The notes below the pieces were generated by a model. The model worked only from the letters and a program-made list of their open reading frames with translations, was not told where the DNA came from and searched no databases. A program made the translations under genes and the position numbers. From positions 4,916,001-4,980,000 of the forward strand of contig JAYKKT010000040.1 in NCBI GenBank assembly GCA_036023115.1: 64,000 bases of DNA, in the 5' to 3' direction. This document shows positions 36,801-50,559 of the stretch, in pieces; within the stretch, counting starts at the first letter, position 1, and every line of letters starts with the position of its first letter. This DNA comes from Brasenia schreberi (lineage: Eukaryota > Streptophyta > Magnoliopsida > Nymphaeales > Cabombaceae).

Positions 36801-39764
36801 AGAATAAGTAGCCATTGAATTTGAAACTTTAACTTGACTTTCAATTTGAACCATTACATAGTAGGAGAACAGAGCAAGTCATGACAACTGAGATGAATAC
36901 TTGCTAGTTAGTGATAGGTCAACCATATCATAAACTGACTGCCTCAATGTCCATACCAAAATAGTCCACTAAAACAGATATTCAGCCTCTTTGTTGAATG
37001 ATCCCCAATGACACCACCAACCAAACCAGCCAGTGCCATACGGGAAAGTCCTATAATGAACCGCTTGTGTTTGAACAGTGCTACTGGTGTCAGCTGTTAG
37101 AATGTACATATATACAGGATTAGGATTCCTAAGACTACAATTCTCAGGATTTTTTGTTGCATTTGTCTCCAGGTAGCACATTAATGGCCAGATGAGCTAA
37201 CCACTAGAGCTAACTGCTCTTTCCCTATCTCCATCAGTCTAACTGACGGATGAATAGGACATTCACCCTAGTTCTGAATGCTGTTTCCTCGTAACTGTAA
37301 TGCACCCATGTTCTTAAGATAAAGTCGTTCATTTACATGAAGGTGCTTTGGCTTGAAACTAGGCTTACATTCATCTTTGGTGAATCTCATACAACATGAA
37401 CGCATATTTAAATAAGATGTATAATATCTCCACAAATTGGCAGTGACCTCACAGGAAAAAGAATGCTGGCACTGAAAGGAAAAACACATGAACACAATTT
37501 TCTATAGAGCAAATAAATCAAAATCAAGGTTCCAAGCCATGCAGATCGGGAAATTAATCATAAAGCCACTTGAAACTAGCTTGGTGACGTAAAGCCCAGA
37601 ATCATAGGTACCTCTGCGTTACACAATGTGCAGAATAGAGCATCTTCTTCATTGGTTTGTTGCTGATTAACATCCTCATCTTTCCAGCAATCTTCCTTGA
37701 CCAGCAACCCACAGAATAAAACTCCAATTTTGGAACAACCAGATTGCTCCCTAGCCACATCTTGTGTGCGACTTAGCTCCATCATTCCAGGTTCTCCCTG
37801 AGAATGTTTCCCTGTTTTTACAATTTCCATGGCATTACTAACATGAAGTAATTCAAGGGAATAACTGCTCATGCTAAACCAAAAAGGTTTCTGATCATTT
37901 ATACCAGCTAATCGTTCATCGGGGCTGATCAAGATGCCCGGATCTGCAGGATCAATAGCTGTGCATCTAACGTACAATAAGAAAACCAAGAGCGCCTAAA
38001 GTTTATTGGACAATAAGAGAAGTGGTCATCCGATGTAAAATTTCTCCACGACAAATAGCCATAAAAAAATCAAGTAGGTAACCAACTAAAACCTCTCCAT
38101 ACCACTAAAGTATAAACCCCCATAGCCACATACACGAAGACATCCTTGCCAAGAAATGGTGCAAAGAAGGCATAAAATGCAACAGCTAGCAGGAAGAACA
38201 CAGTTATAGATGCAACCTGTCATAGAAAAAACACAAAATAAAAAATGGGAAAGATAAGATATTTGCAACAGGAATATGACAAATTATTGCATGAAATAAC
38301 ATAAATAATGGATTTTTCCTTAAACTTGATAGAAGAAACATGGGACTTTTTGCAGCAGAAGACTTGCAGTATGAAGTTTCACCATGAAAGGGCCTTTCTG
38401 AAACATTTTTTATGGAAGACCCAACTATTAGCATTTTCCAAATAAGGTAATCACACATACTAGAGGCCAAAAATCAACTTTTGACAAGAACTTCAAAATC
38501 CAAAAAGAGCTAATGCCTATGCCCACTCGGAGGAGAATTCAGTCAGTCACAAACGGAGGCCTCTTTTAATTTGTTTACCGGACTGAACTACATTAAGTTA
38601 GTTTAACCAGAATCTGAGTTGATTTGATTTGGATCCAGGTAAGTCCAGATGGAGTTCCCACTTTGGGACAGACAGGTGAAGGTCCTATACGAAGTATGAA
38701 CCACCAAAACAAACAAGACAAACCATATTATCAAAAACTTAATGTTTTCATATCAAAATTTTGGCAGATCGTGACTGGAACTCTGATCTGATGTGGATTT
38801 TGTATAGATTTTCATAAATCACCAGACTCCATATAGTAGTTAGATCTTGCAGGTCCAACTTGAGATGCATCAGGATGTGCGAGAACATTGATCTGCTGCT
38901 ATTTCTGTTTTTTACAGCTTCATAGGTGTGACCACATTATTTTCATCCTTGGCAATCAAATCACCATATGGTGGTTTCATGTTCTAAGACCGTTATATCA
39001 TCTTAGAGAGTGCGCAAATATTCTCAAAATTTGTACACGCCCTTGGTAGAAACCAAATCTGTTAGAGGGCTTTTCTTTTCATAGCAAGCTCATACATCTC
39101 CAACATCTTCAAATTCCATGAACCGTCATGAAAGATTAAGAGTGCTCCCCCATTTATAATCGGCCATCATCTAATGCAGCTACCTTCAAGGCTCCATACA
39201 TCACAGACAAATTAAAGACAATCTTTGGGAAATGTTTCAGATGCCTAACTTGCACTCCGGTAGTACTAGAACAGATCAAAACAACCATGAAAATGGATCT
39301 GGTTAGAAAAAGAGATGGTGTGCCTTCTGAGCAGAGCAAAAGAAGGCATTTAGCTTCACTGCTACATGGTTTCGAAAAACTCAAAAAGGGCAGGCCCCCA
39401 AATACGGAAAGGAGAACGCAGAATCTCCTTAAAAAAATACATTTTCCAATGACTGCATCCTTAACCGCGGGAAAGTGAGCGGGTAACCGAAAAATCCAGA
39501 AAGCATAGAAAAAGAAACAGGTAGTGACAAATGCAAGTAGATCAGGCAATCGATCAAGTGGGTTATACAGATGGAACGCAACATATACCTCTGATCAGAA
39601 AGATATAATGCGGGTAGCCATCATAAATCGAGAGCAGATGAAAAGCCAGCAAAGCTTAAGCAAACCGTTAAGTGGGTATTATCCAAAACGAAATTGAAAA
39701 GGACATTCAAGCAAAATACCTGAAACGTGTGAAAGGGGAGTTGCCATCCATGGCGCCTAGCCAT
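33846..39764 (-). CDS. PAT: DHHC-type protein S-acyltransferase (PAT19-22-like), frameshifted in last exon
   Basis: The enzyme transfers palmitate from acyl-CoA to cysteines of membrane-associated proteins. Exons: 39720-39764, 38103-38216, 37612-37995, 36616-36684, 36444-36515, 36193-36321, 35966-36046, 35674-35868, 33846-34932. The start reads [15 protein letters not shown], with two transmembrane segments by residue 60, then [13 protein letters not shown]. The zinc/catalytic core has [15 protein letters not shown] and DHHC at 200-203, followed by WLNNCVG. Two more membrane segments precede KGITTYEY. After 363 residues the last exon encodes the plant-specific tail ([25 protein letters not shown] [10 protein letters not shown]). 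A single extra base near 34588-34610 shifts the frame. As given, translation stops at 34585, giving 478 residues, and about 247 tail residues lie in the next frame. The catalytic core is untouched. A sequencing error is possible. Confidence 0.92.
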
Positions 39765-39804
39765 GATTTCCCAAGATGGGGAGGAAACAATCACACCGTC
39801 AACA

Positions 39805-39847
39805 TCTCTCTCCCTCCCTCTCTCTCTCTCTCACACACACACACACG
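39805..39847 (-). promoter_or_regulatory. (GT)n(GA)n tract in the DHHC gene leader
   Basis: On the coding strand a GT run passes into a GA run ending about 40 bases before the ATG at 39764. A second short CT/CA run is at 39894-39910. Confidence 0.4.
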
Positions 39848-42690
39848 CAAATGGGGACGCCAACTAGTGGAAAGATCACACTGTTCACATAATCTCTCTC
39901 TCTCACACAAACACAAACGGGGAGGCCAACTAGTGACAAATCTCTCTCAACGAACCCACTTTCCTTATGTTTGGCTAAATCTGAAAAGAGAAAAGACTGG
40001 GCCTGCCATAATAAATGTTTGCCCAACTGCAACAAAAAGGCGAAAGCGAGGAGAAGGGAAAAAGGAGGGAGAACCATTCAATTATAAACTGACTCATCCC
40101 CGTCGTCTTGCTACTGACTACCACCAAAACCAAAGCTGCCATGTCTCTTTTGATAGGAATCTTTGTCATTTATACATGTGTTGACAATGGGTAGCTCAGT
40201 GGCTGAACTCAGACTCCCCTCTTTCAGAAAAGACTTGACCGTTTGATTCGTTCAAGTATGGAAGACTACAATGTGGGAAAATGTGAGAAAACAAATGCTG
40301 CAAAAGTAGGGAAGCTTAACATGACCAATGTGGCACGTTATATTTGAAGAGAATATCTCTGATAAGAGGAAATACGTCATAATACTTCGTCATTCTGATA
40401 AGTTCATGAATGTAGTCATGAATCGGCCGAATCAAATTGAGTCGATTCCCAAAGAATTTGTTAGGCAAGATGATTCAATCCTTTTTTGTCTGAATTTGTT
40501 CAAACTTTTCTTATTAAAGTCAAAGTATTTTGGTCTCTCACTTCGATTCAATTAGACCGATGCTCTTGTTCATGTTCAAGAATAACTGAACTTGGAAACG
40601 AAATCCAAGGGCATTCCTCTTTTCAAGTTATATATCATTCCCTCCAACCATTATCCAGCTCTTTCTTTTTTTCTTAGTCTAGATTCTCTATTGCTCCTTC
40701 CATCTATTCGACTGTGTTTCATGGCCTCTCTTCTATCCTTGCAGAGTCAATACGAGTTTCCTTCACTAGAGACAGAGAGAGAGGAAGACGGACCCATACA
40801 GCAACAATTCTTCATATCATCATAAAGTCGAGAGGAACGAGGGGACCATCCTCTGTGGAAGACTCATTTTAAGGTAAATGAAAATGTTTCAATTATACGG
40901 CATATAATATGTTTATTTAATGAAAATGAACTGAGCTGGGTTGAACATAAATATAGGCAAGCTCCTGCAATCTGTAATCGCCAATCCTGAGCTCGATTGG
41001 AGCTATAGTCAAGCAACTCGAGTTCAGCTTGTTAGGCTTGTTGCCTTGTCAAGCTTGAAGAAGCTCAAGCTCAACTAAGTTCAACCAAGTTGAGCTTGAC
41101 TGAGATTGTGAATGAGCACGCATTTGAGGCAAACCAACTAAAAGCTCTACCTTTGCAGGATAAAAGCACATTTTTAAATTGAAAATCCCTCAAAACTACA
41201 CTTGATCAAGATACAAACTAGACCTTCAGCTAGACTTAACCAGTTCCAACCTGCCCTGGCGGGATGACCCCGAACCAGACCGGCCTGGAACCGGTTGGAG
41301 GGGGGACCAAAGTTGAAATTGAACAGGAGTCCTACGGTTCCACCTAGAGGAGAACCGAACCAGCATTGAAACCAAAACCTGCGGTAAGGAACTGGCTCAA
41401 CTCAGAACCGGTGAAACCAAAACCCGAAACCAGGACCAGTAGTTTCATACCATCAGTTATGGATTCTTTTACTTTTTCACAATAATCGGAACCAACTCCA
41501 GACCGATTTGGTTATGGTTCTAGATTCTATGTTAACTAGAACTGGACATGTCTACTCAAAAAAAAAAAAAGATAAAAGGGCATGTACCAATGTGGAGTAT
41601 AGAAAACAAACCTATTATTAAGGCTGATAAAGAGACCTAGCTGCTTGTAAATTGGCTCAGCTGGGCTCATTTCTTTGCTCATATTCTTTTCATGACACTA
41701 ATTGAGTTATCCATGAATTGCTGCTTAGTTATGAATGGATCGGGTCGATGGAAATTATTCTCCAAGCAATACGCCGTTATTGTTTTCAAGCACGGTAGGT
41801 TCGACACGTAATAAATCTTACAAAACAAACCATTCTTCATCTTACAAAAATCCAACACATAAAAGCCCGTTAAATGGTACTTTTAAAATTTTGTGCATAA
41901 AACATACATGAAGGTAAGCTAAGGTAGATGAAGGGCTATTTTATGTAGGATATTTAAGGTGGGGCTTTTAGAATTTTCATTGCAGGCCCAGTTTAAGCAG
42001 ATGACTCCTAAACTGTTATTGGATCTCATAAACGAGTAAAAAGTAGGTTCGTATGATCCTGATTTTTATGACACATTGATGTTCATATTTAATTATAAAG
42101 CTTAGGCCTGCAACAGTTTCAATGCGAATACGCCCCGTCCTCATAATCAAACACCACCTAAGAAAACCTCTGCCCAAACTTGGTTCACATCGTGGTTCGT
42201 AAAAGGATATCAAGCAGCTCATGAACAAGTTTGCACAAAGGTTATTCAGCTGCTGGTTAGCTCGGCTCGCATGGAAAACAAGCCAAGTAACGAACACGGA
42301 TTATTCGGTTCATTTACCAATCATAGTTCTATTTAGTTAAACAAAGCATAAGCTATCAAGAATTTTGTGTAACACGATGCTCTTTATGAGATTCAAGTTC
42401 TTGAGAATATGGTGGTACATTCTTGCTCTGCTTTTGGTGAAATATTCTTCCTTTTTCTGAGGCAATTGCTGCCCCGGGTTTGCTCGAACTTTGGAAATAT
42501 TTCACGTGATGAACAAAGTACACTAAGAAAGACATTCTTTATTGGAAAAGGCAAATGCGGATTTTAGATTCCAGCCATCCTCGGAAACCATGCACGAGAT
42601 TTTGAACTTTTCCAGTTGTAGTTTCCTTGGAAAATGCCAACTCATGTTTGTGCGAAATAGAAACCATGCATGAGATGCATCAACTCTAAA
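39848..42690. other. Intergenic region, repeat-derived in part, no gene
   Basis: 40960-41120 is rich in GAGCTCAAGCTTG-like motifs. 41230-41540 is rich in AACCGG and GGTTC motifs typical of nonautonomous DNA elements, but paired ends were not found. Open frames are short and unconvincing. Confidence 0.45.
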
Positions 42691-42838
42691 TAGGGGTGTT
42701 CATGGAGCCGCCGCCAGAACCAAACCAAATCGGCGGTTCAGTTCGGTTCTAGATGTCTGGCGGTTTGATTCTGTTTGGTTCTAGTTGAAAAATATTCTGG
42801 CAGTCCAGTTCACAGTTCCAGTGTTGGAACCAAACCAT

Positions 42839-42935
<97 letters not shown>

Positions 42936-43125
42936 TCACATTTTATATGTATATAAGGTTATAAAACTTATATATAATTTTTATACGTTTATAAGTTTAT
43001 AAGTTTATGTATATGGGTTTTATAACCTTATATACATATAAAATGTGAATATTGTATATAAGGTTATAAAACTTATATATAATCTTTATAAGTTTATCAT
43101 GAGTTTTATAATCTTATATACATAT

Positions 43126-43173
<48 letters not shown>

Positions 43174-43468
43174 GTTTGCATACTTATATGGATTTAAATC
43201 TTGACAAGTTTATATATGAGTTTTATAACCTCATACACATAAAATGTGGACCATAGATTCAGATAATATCATGACATAATACATTGTATTTAACAAAATC
43301 CTTAAATTAGTAGAACCATGGTACAAAACTGAACCAAACTGGAATGACAGCTTGATTTGGTTCAGTTCTGACCATAGCATGGTTCAGTTCAGTTCTCTAC
43401 AAGTTGAGAACCGAAACTAACGGCTTAGTTCCAGGTTGAAGCTAGACCTGAAACCATGAACACCCCTA
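42691..43468. mobile_element. hAT-like MITE with microsatellite-expanded centre
   Basis: The inverted ends are TAGGGGTGTTCATGG (left) and CCATGAACACCCCTA (right). Flanking 8-mers ACTCTAAA (42683-42690) and CCTCTAAA (43469-43476) match at 7 of 8 positions, as expected for a hAT target duplication. Internal GGTTC-rich arms match the 300-bp element at 58092-58391. The centre is expanded by TA, GA and GT runs and a roughly 105-bp direct duplication (about 42947 and 43052). Confidence 0.85.
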
Positions 43469-45002
43469 CCTCTAAACATTTCAACACCTTTTCTTTCATA
43501 TTTACTTCTATCTTAGGGGTGGAAGAGAACCCGACCTGAAAAGTCGGTGTACATCTTCAGCCAGGATCGTGTTTGGATGTGGACATGACACGAGTACAAC
43601 TCCAAACATGAAATTGTTGCTAATTTGAGGCACCACAAGAATCCAAGCATAAAACAAAATCTGTATAAATATACGTATTTCATGTCTACCCAAAATAACA
43701 CAAAAAGAATCGAATCATGCTCGGGTTGACCTGTTTTGTAACACGAACTCAAAATATAGCAAAAACATTAATATCAACATCTTATCAACCAGTTGTGTTG
43801 TTGTATCGTGTCATATCATATAAATCTAAATATTAATATATGATATTATTGTATGCATCGTACGATACAATTATCAATTGATCAAGTACTTGAGCAATTG
43901 ATTAGGTACTTGAGCATATTTTTGTGTAGCAAAAGTGAAATATTGGATCCTACCCATCATCAACCCAATCAATTCAAACTACTTTCCTCCAATGTGATGA
44001 TACCATATGGCATGGGAATCTACTTTTTTTTGTTAAATGGCATGTGAATTTTGAATTCACATAATAATAAGAAATAAATCCACTGACTAAATGCATCCTG
44101 AGCAGAGTAGAGGATGCAAGCAAGGTGCTTGCCATCGAACACACATCTTTTTATTGTCAAGGCCTTCCCTTGAGGGCAGTGTCCGGCGCCAGCAGCAACA
44201 GGCTTGCAGTGGGAGGGTCTTTACTTACATTTACATTCTGCATCATCTTCATCCACCAGAATGGGTAGGAATGGCAATGGGGCAGGGCAGCCGTGTTTCC
44301 ACCCCACCCATATTGGAAAGGCACTATTAGATGCATCTAGAAAGGGGGCAAAGGGAGGAGGGGGAGGGGGCCAAACATGTATTTCAATCATATATTAAAC
44401 TGGTGAAATATCAAAATTTTACGAGGACAAACCTCCCTTCATCCTTTTATGTAGGTACGCCACTGATTAGACCCTGTCCTTTTTTGTGGGTCTTGGGGTT
44501 ACAAACCCCGTACTTATTTTGGTATAATTAGTCTAATGCTACTTCAACTTAAAATATAAAATCTATTTTATAATATTATATATATATATATATTATAAGT
44601 AGTTTTATATATACATATATTTATATTTATATAAAAAATATATAGATTCAATATATATAATAAACAAACAAAAACACACACGTGTATACGTTGTCGCAAC
44701 CAACTTGTGTTAAAAAACAAACTTTGGACTTGACGTGTGATCAAAGAAATAATGGATCAAGATTATATGTGAAAAGTTGTGTTTTCAACTCTATTTGAAT
44801 GGCAGTAAGTGGTGAAAGAGACCTGATCGGGCCCAACCCAAAGGATTGATCCATCTATCGAGTGGGTCAAGATTTGGACGAATGAGCCATCCGTGGATAA
44901 TTGTAGCATGTCAGAATGGACCAACGTGAATTTGGATCTTGCCCTTCAAATTTGTTGTCGTAACATAAATTAAAATTATTATGTGGGGTCGGAAGGACGA
45001 TC
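43469..45002. other. Intergenic region, no gene
   Basis: AT-rich, with TA runs near 44575-44650. A TATCGTGTCATATCAT/GCATCGTACGATAC region at 43800-43870 faintly resembles the arms of the 15177-16002 element. Confidence 0.4.
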
Positions 45003-47843
45003 AACAAACAACAACTAAGCCTTTTCCCATACTAGACGGGGTCGGCTACATGGATTCTTTGTTTCCACAGATCCCTATCGTGTGCCATGTTAGCAGTTAA
45101 CTCCCAATAAACTAGATCATTCTTTATTGTTTCTTTCCAACACTTTTGTGGTCGTCCTCTACCTCTTTTAATACTTTCCAAATTTAGTTTTTCTAACCTT
45201 CTTACAGGTCCTTCTTTTGATCTTCTTTCTATATGTCCAAACCATCTTAAATGATGTTCTCTCATTTTATCCTCTATTGGTGTCACTCCTAATTTGTTTC
45301 TAATAACCTCATTATGTATACAATCTTTTCTTGTATGACCACTCATCCATCTCAACATCTTCATTTATGTCACAGACATCTTTTGTACATGTTGATGATT
45401 AGCTGCCCAACACTCAGAACTATAAAACATGGCAGGCCTAATTGCTGCTCTACAATATTTACCCTTTAATTTTAATGGTATCTTCTTATCACAAAGAATA
45501 CCTGATGCTCCTCTCCATTTTAACCAACCAGCATTAATTCTATGCGTAACATCTCCATCAATTCTTCCATCACTTTGAAAAATTGACCCTAGGTATTTAA
45601 AACTTTCCTTTTGGGGAATGCAATGTGTGCCAATTTTAATTTCTATGTCCTCTGAAGTAGCCAAATGATCAAACTTACATTTCATATATTCTGTCTTTGT
45701 TCTACTAAGTCAGAGGCCTTTGTTTTCTAATGTTTCTCTCCATAGTTCCAATTTTCTATTAACTTTTTCCTTAGACTCCTCCACTAATACAATGTCATCT
45801 GCAAATAACATACACCAAGGTACTTCATCTTGAATATGTTTTGTTAACTCATCCATCACCATTATAAATAAGTATGGACTTAAAGTTGATCCTTGATATA
45901 ACCCAATATTAACTTCAAAGAAGTTTGTCGTTCCTTCATGAGTCCTCACACATGTTTTTGCACCATCATACATGTCTCTTATAAGATTAATATATGTCAA
46001 TGGGATACCTCTTTTTTCCAAAGTTCTCCAAAGAACCTCCCTCGGTACTCTATCATAAGCTTTTTCTAGATCAATAAATATCATGTGAAGGTCTTTTTTT
46101 TTTGCTCTAAAATGTTTCATAAGACGTCTCAAAAGGTGAATCGCTTCAATAGTAGATCTACCTGGCATAAATCCAAATTGGTTCTCTGTTTTACTTGATA
46201 CTTGTCTTAACCTACGTTTGATAATTCTTTCCCATAATTTCATAGTATGACTCATTAACTTGATACCTCGATAATTCACATAATTTTGAATGTCTCCCTT
46301 GTTCTTATATACGGGTATAAGTGTACTTGCTCTCCATTCCTCGGGCATCTTTTGGTTTTTCCATATTTCATTAAATAGTCTTGTGAGCCAAGTGATTCCT
46401 ATTTCTCCTAGTATTTTCCAAACTTCTATAGGAATATTATCTGGTCCTACCGATTTACCACTCTTCATATGTTTAAGAGCCTCTTTGACTTCATTCTTTT
46501 GAATATGTCGGTAGAAATTGTGGTTTATATACTTTTCTGACTTGGCTAAATATCCTAAACTAATACTAACATCTTTATTTTCATTAAAAAGATTATAAAA
46601 ATAGTTTTTCCATCTATTTCTTATATCATCATTTGCCACTATAATTTTTTCATCCTCGTCTTTTATGCATCTAACATAATTAAGATCTTTAGTTTTCTTA
46701 TCTCTAGCCCTAGCTATCCTAAAAATATCTCTTTCACCCTCTTTTGAGTTGAGTTTTTTATATAAGTCCTCCCAAATCTTAGCTTTTGCTTCACTAATGG
46801 CCTTTTTTCCTTTCTTATTTGCTTTCTTATAAGCTTCTAAAGTTTCACTAGTTTTCTTAGCATAATGTAATTTGTAGCATGCTCTCTTTGCCTTGATTTT
46901 ATTTTGCACTACTTCACTCCACCACCAAGCTTCTTTTTGTGCCGGTACACCTCCCTTAGATACTCCTAACACATCTTTCACCACTTTCATAATATGTATA
47001 GCCATATTGTTCCACATATCAGAGTGTGTGCCAACATAATTCCAAACATCTCCTTGAAGGACTTTCTGTTTAAATATATCTTCTTTCTCGCTTTTGAGGT
47101 TCCACCATTTAGTCAGAATAGCTCGATGCACTCTTTTCTTCTTTGTCCATTTTTTTATTTGTAAATCCATAACTAAAAGTCGATGTTGGGTGGTTAAGCT
47201 TTCTCCTGGAATTACCTTACAATCTTTACAACACGCTCTATCTTTTTTTCGTGATAAGCCACTTTTATAAGTAATTAAATGTTCATCTCATTTTTTGAAA
47301 ATTGTATTGACTATAAAGAAATCAAATAAAATAGCAAAATTTAAAATCTCCCTACCTTCCTCGTTTATATCCCCATAACCAAAGTTTCCATGAATCCCTT
47401 GATATCCTAATGCCTCTTTACCGACATGTCCATTTAAATCTCCTCCTAAACAAATCATCTCCCTTTGTAGAATCTTTTGAAACACCTTATCTAACTCTTC
47501 CCAAAAAACTGTCTTTATACTATCTTCTAGTCCTACTTGGGGTGCATAAGCACAAACTATATTCAAAACCTCTGCTCCTAACACTAATTTCAATGTCATG
47601 ATTCGGTCACCATATCGTTGTATGTCTACTACACTCTCTTTTAAATCTTTATTTATGATAATACCAACTCCATTTCGGGCTTTTTCTTTACCTGAGTACC
47701 ATAATTTAAAACCTGTATCCTCTATCTTCTTTGCTTTTTCTCCAACCCATTTTGTCTCTTGTAAACATAGAATATGAATCTTTCTCCGAATCATAGTATC
47801 TATCACCTCCATTAGCTTACCCGATAATGTTATGATATTCTAA
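45003..47843 (-). mobile_element. RTE LINE copy E, nearly complete coding region
   Basis: This is the close relative of copy D. The endonuclease N-part is at 47288-47812 ([21 protein letters not shown]). The linker and RT form one open frame of 486 codons at 45710-47170, with [24 protein letters not shown] and FADDIVL. The C-terminal pieces are at 45365-45685 and 45032-45364. Four lesions separate them: stops at about 47286, 45707 and 45366, and an in-frame 27-base loss near 47253 that removes the endonuclease IDYF region. The 3' tail is AACAAACAACAAC. No target duplication was found. Confidence 0.93.
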
Positions 47844-48346
47844 GAACCAACTGTCATATAATTTGCTACAATGGAAGAATACAAATAAAGATGCAAACAT
47901 ATGGGTGCACGGATCACTGGGTCCCCATTGTAGCATGCTCAAATTACATAAAGATTCTCTCCAACAGTGAGATTGTTGGCTGTTGGTAAGTAATTACAAA
48001 AGACCGATTCATAGTGAGATTGTTTGAGTAAAAGTTGGTAAGTAAAACAAAAAATAGATATTTGATCACAAAGACGGGGAGAAAGCTCTAAAGAGTTTTT
48101 GGAAAGAAGCGATAATTTGATCACATGAATAATTTTTTCATATTTAAATACTAATATAGCATGATCAAAAGTTCACATAATATATATATATATATATATA
48201 GTGATTAGATCTTGTCTAACTTTGTACACTCATTGCTTTTGATTGGTATAAGTATAATAAAATTATTTTTAATAATTTTTTAAAACTTCTTAAAATATAC
48301 TCGTACCATCCAAAAATTAATGAGTGGGGACGTGCATGATTCACTT

Positions 48347-48415
<69 letters not shown>

Positions 48416-49126
48416 GAGAGAGAATATACACATGTATTACTTATATACACGTGGATGTATTATATATACATATAATAGGTTCTAGGGATACATAGTCATG
48501 AGCAACACCATCATGTCGCTCTTCATGTACGATCTATTTTGGGTGTGGTACATCCATGTGTATTGCATATAATACATCCACGTGTATATATGTAATACAT
48601 GTGTATATTTAAGATAATAGTTTAATTTCTTATATTCAATTTATATATCTCCAAGTGGATCTTTCAACAAGATCTCTATTTCATATTTAAGATATTTTGC
48701 GTGTTACTAAGATATGAAGCAATAAAATAATATCCAATAGACGGTAGCTGCATTATCAAAATTTGATTGTGTTTCTTTTGGGGTCGAACGGAATCAGTGT
48801 AAATGCCATTTAAACATATTTTAATTTAACTTGACTGATTTTAGTGCATTAAGAACAGAAGTGGTAATCTGTCATGGATGTGTCAAACATGTCCATGTGA
48901 TAAGAATTAAGATAAATCGACACTTAATTTAAAACCATCTCAGTTTTCAGGCATTTTAATTAGGCATCTTGTGATGCATGCTGTTGCCATTGCATGTGAA
49001 GTCTAAGCGGCATAATCCCTATGGGACCTGTATGAAACCTTTATATATATATACATATATACATATATATATATACATATATACATATATATATACATAT
49101 ATACATATATATATATACATATATAC

Positions 49127-49159
<33 letters not shown>

Positions 49160-50278
49160 TCTTACGCACACTTGACATATGCATACTCTTACTTACCCTT
49201 TTAAAAGTGAGACCACTACAATCATTTGTATGGTTTGGTATGTAATAGCGACACATGCGCACTGCTGTGCACCCGTTTAAATTGGGAGTAATACATAAAC
49301 ATAAACTGAACTAAAGTTGAACTGAAGCGGGTAGTTCCCGGTTCTAGTTTCACCGCTTTCGGGTTCAGCTGAGTCCTTGCCTGGTTCGGTTCTGGTTTAA
49401 ACCGCCAAACTGATTAGGAACCGGTTATGCCTAATCGCAGGACCCTTTGGGTGTAGGTCAATTCATAGTGATCAAATTGTAGAGTGCCTCTTGTTGTGTT
49501 ATGGCTTGTCTCGTTTGACCATTTCAATGAGCCACATTCATGAACTTGCAACCTAAACAAGCTGGCCACCGACTTGCTTGCCAAACCTTTTCTCTTTCAC
49601 AGTGGAGAGGTCGAAGTAAGGTAAGACTGCCGTGGGTATCGAACTCGTGGATTGCAATGTGAAAGCCAAGCCCCCCAACCAGATCAGTTATCGCTTTGCG
49701 TGTTTGCCAAACTTATTTTTATTTCAAGGAAACTTTATGGGATTAGAGAGGTAGATGGTTTACATAAAAAAACAAAACATAAAATTTGTTTTTTTTATTT
49801 AATTTTAATCATTTATTTATCTAATCCATCAATATATATATATAAGAGAGATAAGGTAAAATACATGGTATCTTACGGTGTAGAGTTTTGTAATTAACTG
49901 TTTGATTTGTATGATCAATTGTGGATATTTGAATTACTTTGTATTTCAATACAAAATACAAAAATGTAACGACATTTTTAATTCAAATTTCTATCACTAA
50001 TCTCAAAAGTTAAATAATATGGATGCTTACGTAAGATTATGTACTTTATGATATATATATATATATATACAAGTGTGAAGCTGGTTTCCTTGGTTTGTTG
50101 GATTCGCTCAACACAATCCGAGACGAACCGAAGAACGTGCAGCTCGACATCGTCATCATCTATGAGTGCATGACGGAAGGTTGGTTGTATGGATAACAAC
50201 CGAGCATCTCCTGCAAAATAGTGCCATCATTATTCACACGTCAGTGCTTCGCTGTCTGGATCAGGATGCAGGAAGAAG

Positions 50279-50326
<48 letters not shown>

Positions 50327-50513
50327 ATACGGTATATTTTCAGGCAAATTTGTTAGTTTCAATCATCGATCGGCAATCGTTTGAATCCGATTCCCCGTAT
50401 CAATCTCTAGCTAAAGATCGAAGAAACACAAAACTACTGAAGCGAATCAAGGAAGTCTAGATTGCAATTCTTTCCAAAGATCGTGCTGTATTTCTGTTTC
50501 CCCACCTTCTATC

Positions 50514-50559
<46 letters not shown>

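Noticed and set aside
37141..37250. tRNA-like SINE in DHHC intron 3 (box A-like TTAGCTCTAGTGGTTAGCTC on the minus strand)
   Set aside because: No convincing box B or matching copy, so it was not annotated.
39672..40184. 170-codon plus-strand open frame at the DHHC gene start
   Set aside because: Runs antisense through exon 1 and CT/CA repeats; low-complexity Ser/Leu/His content.
42775..43002. Open frame over the MITE centre
   Set aside because: Produced by TA and GA runs inside the MITE.
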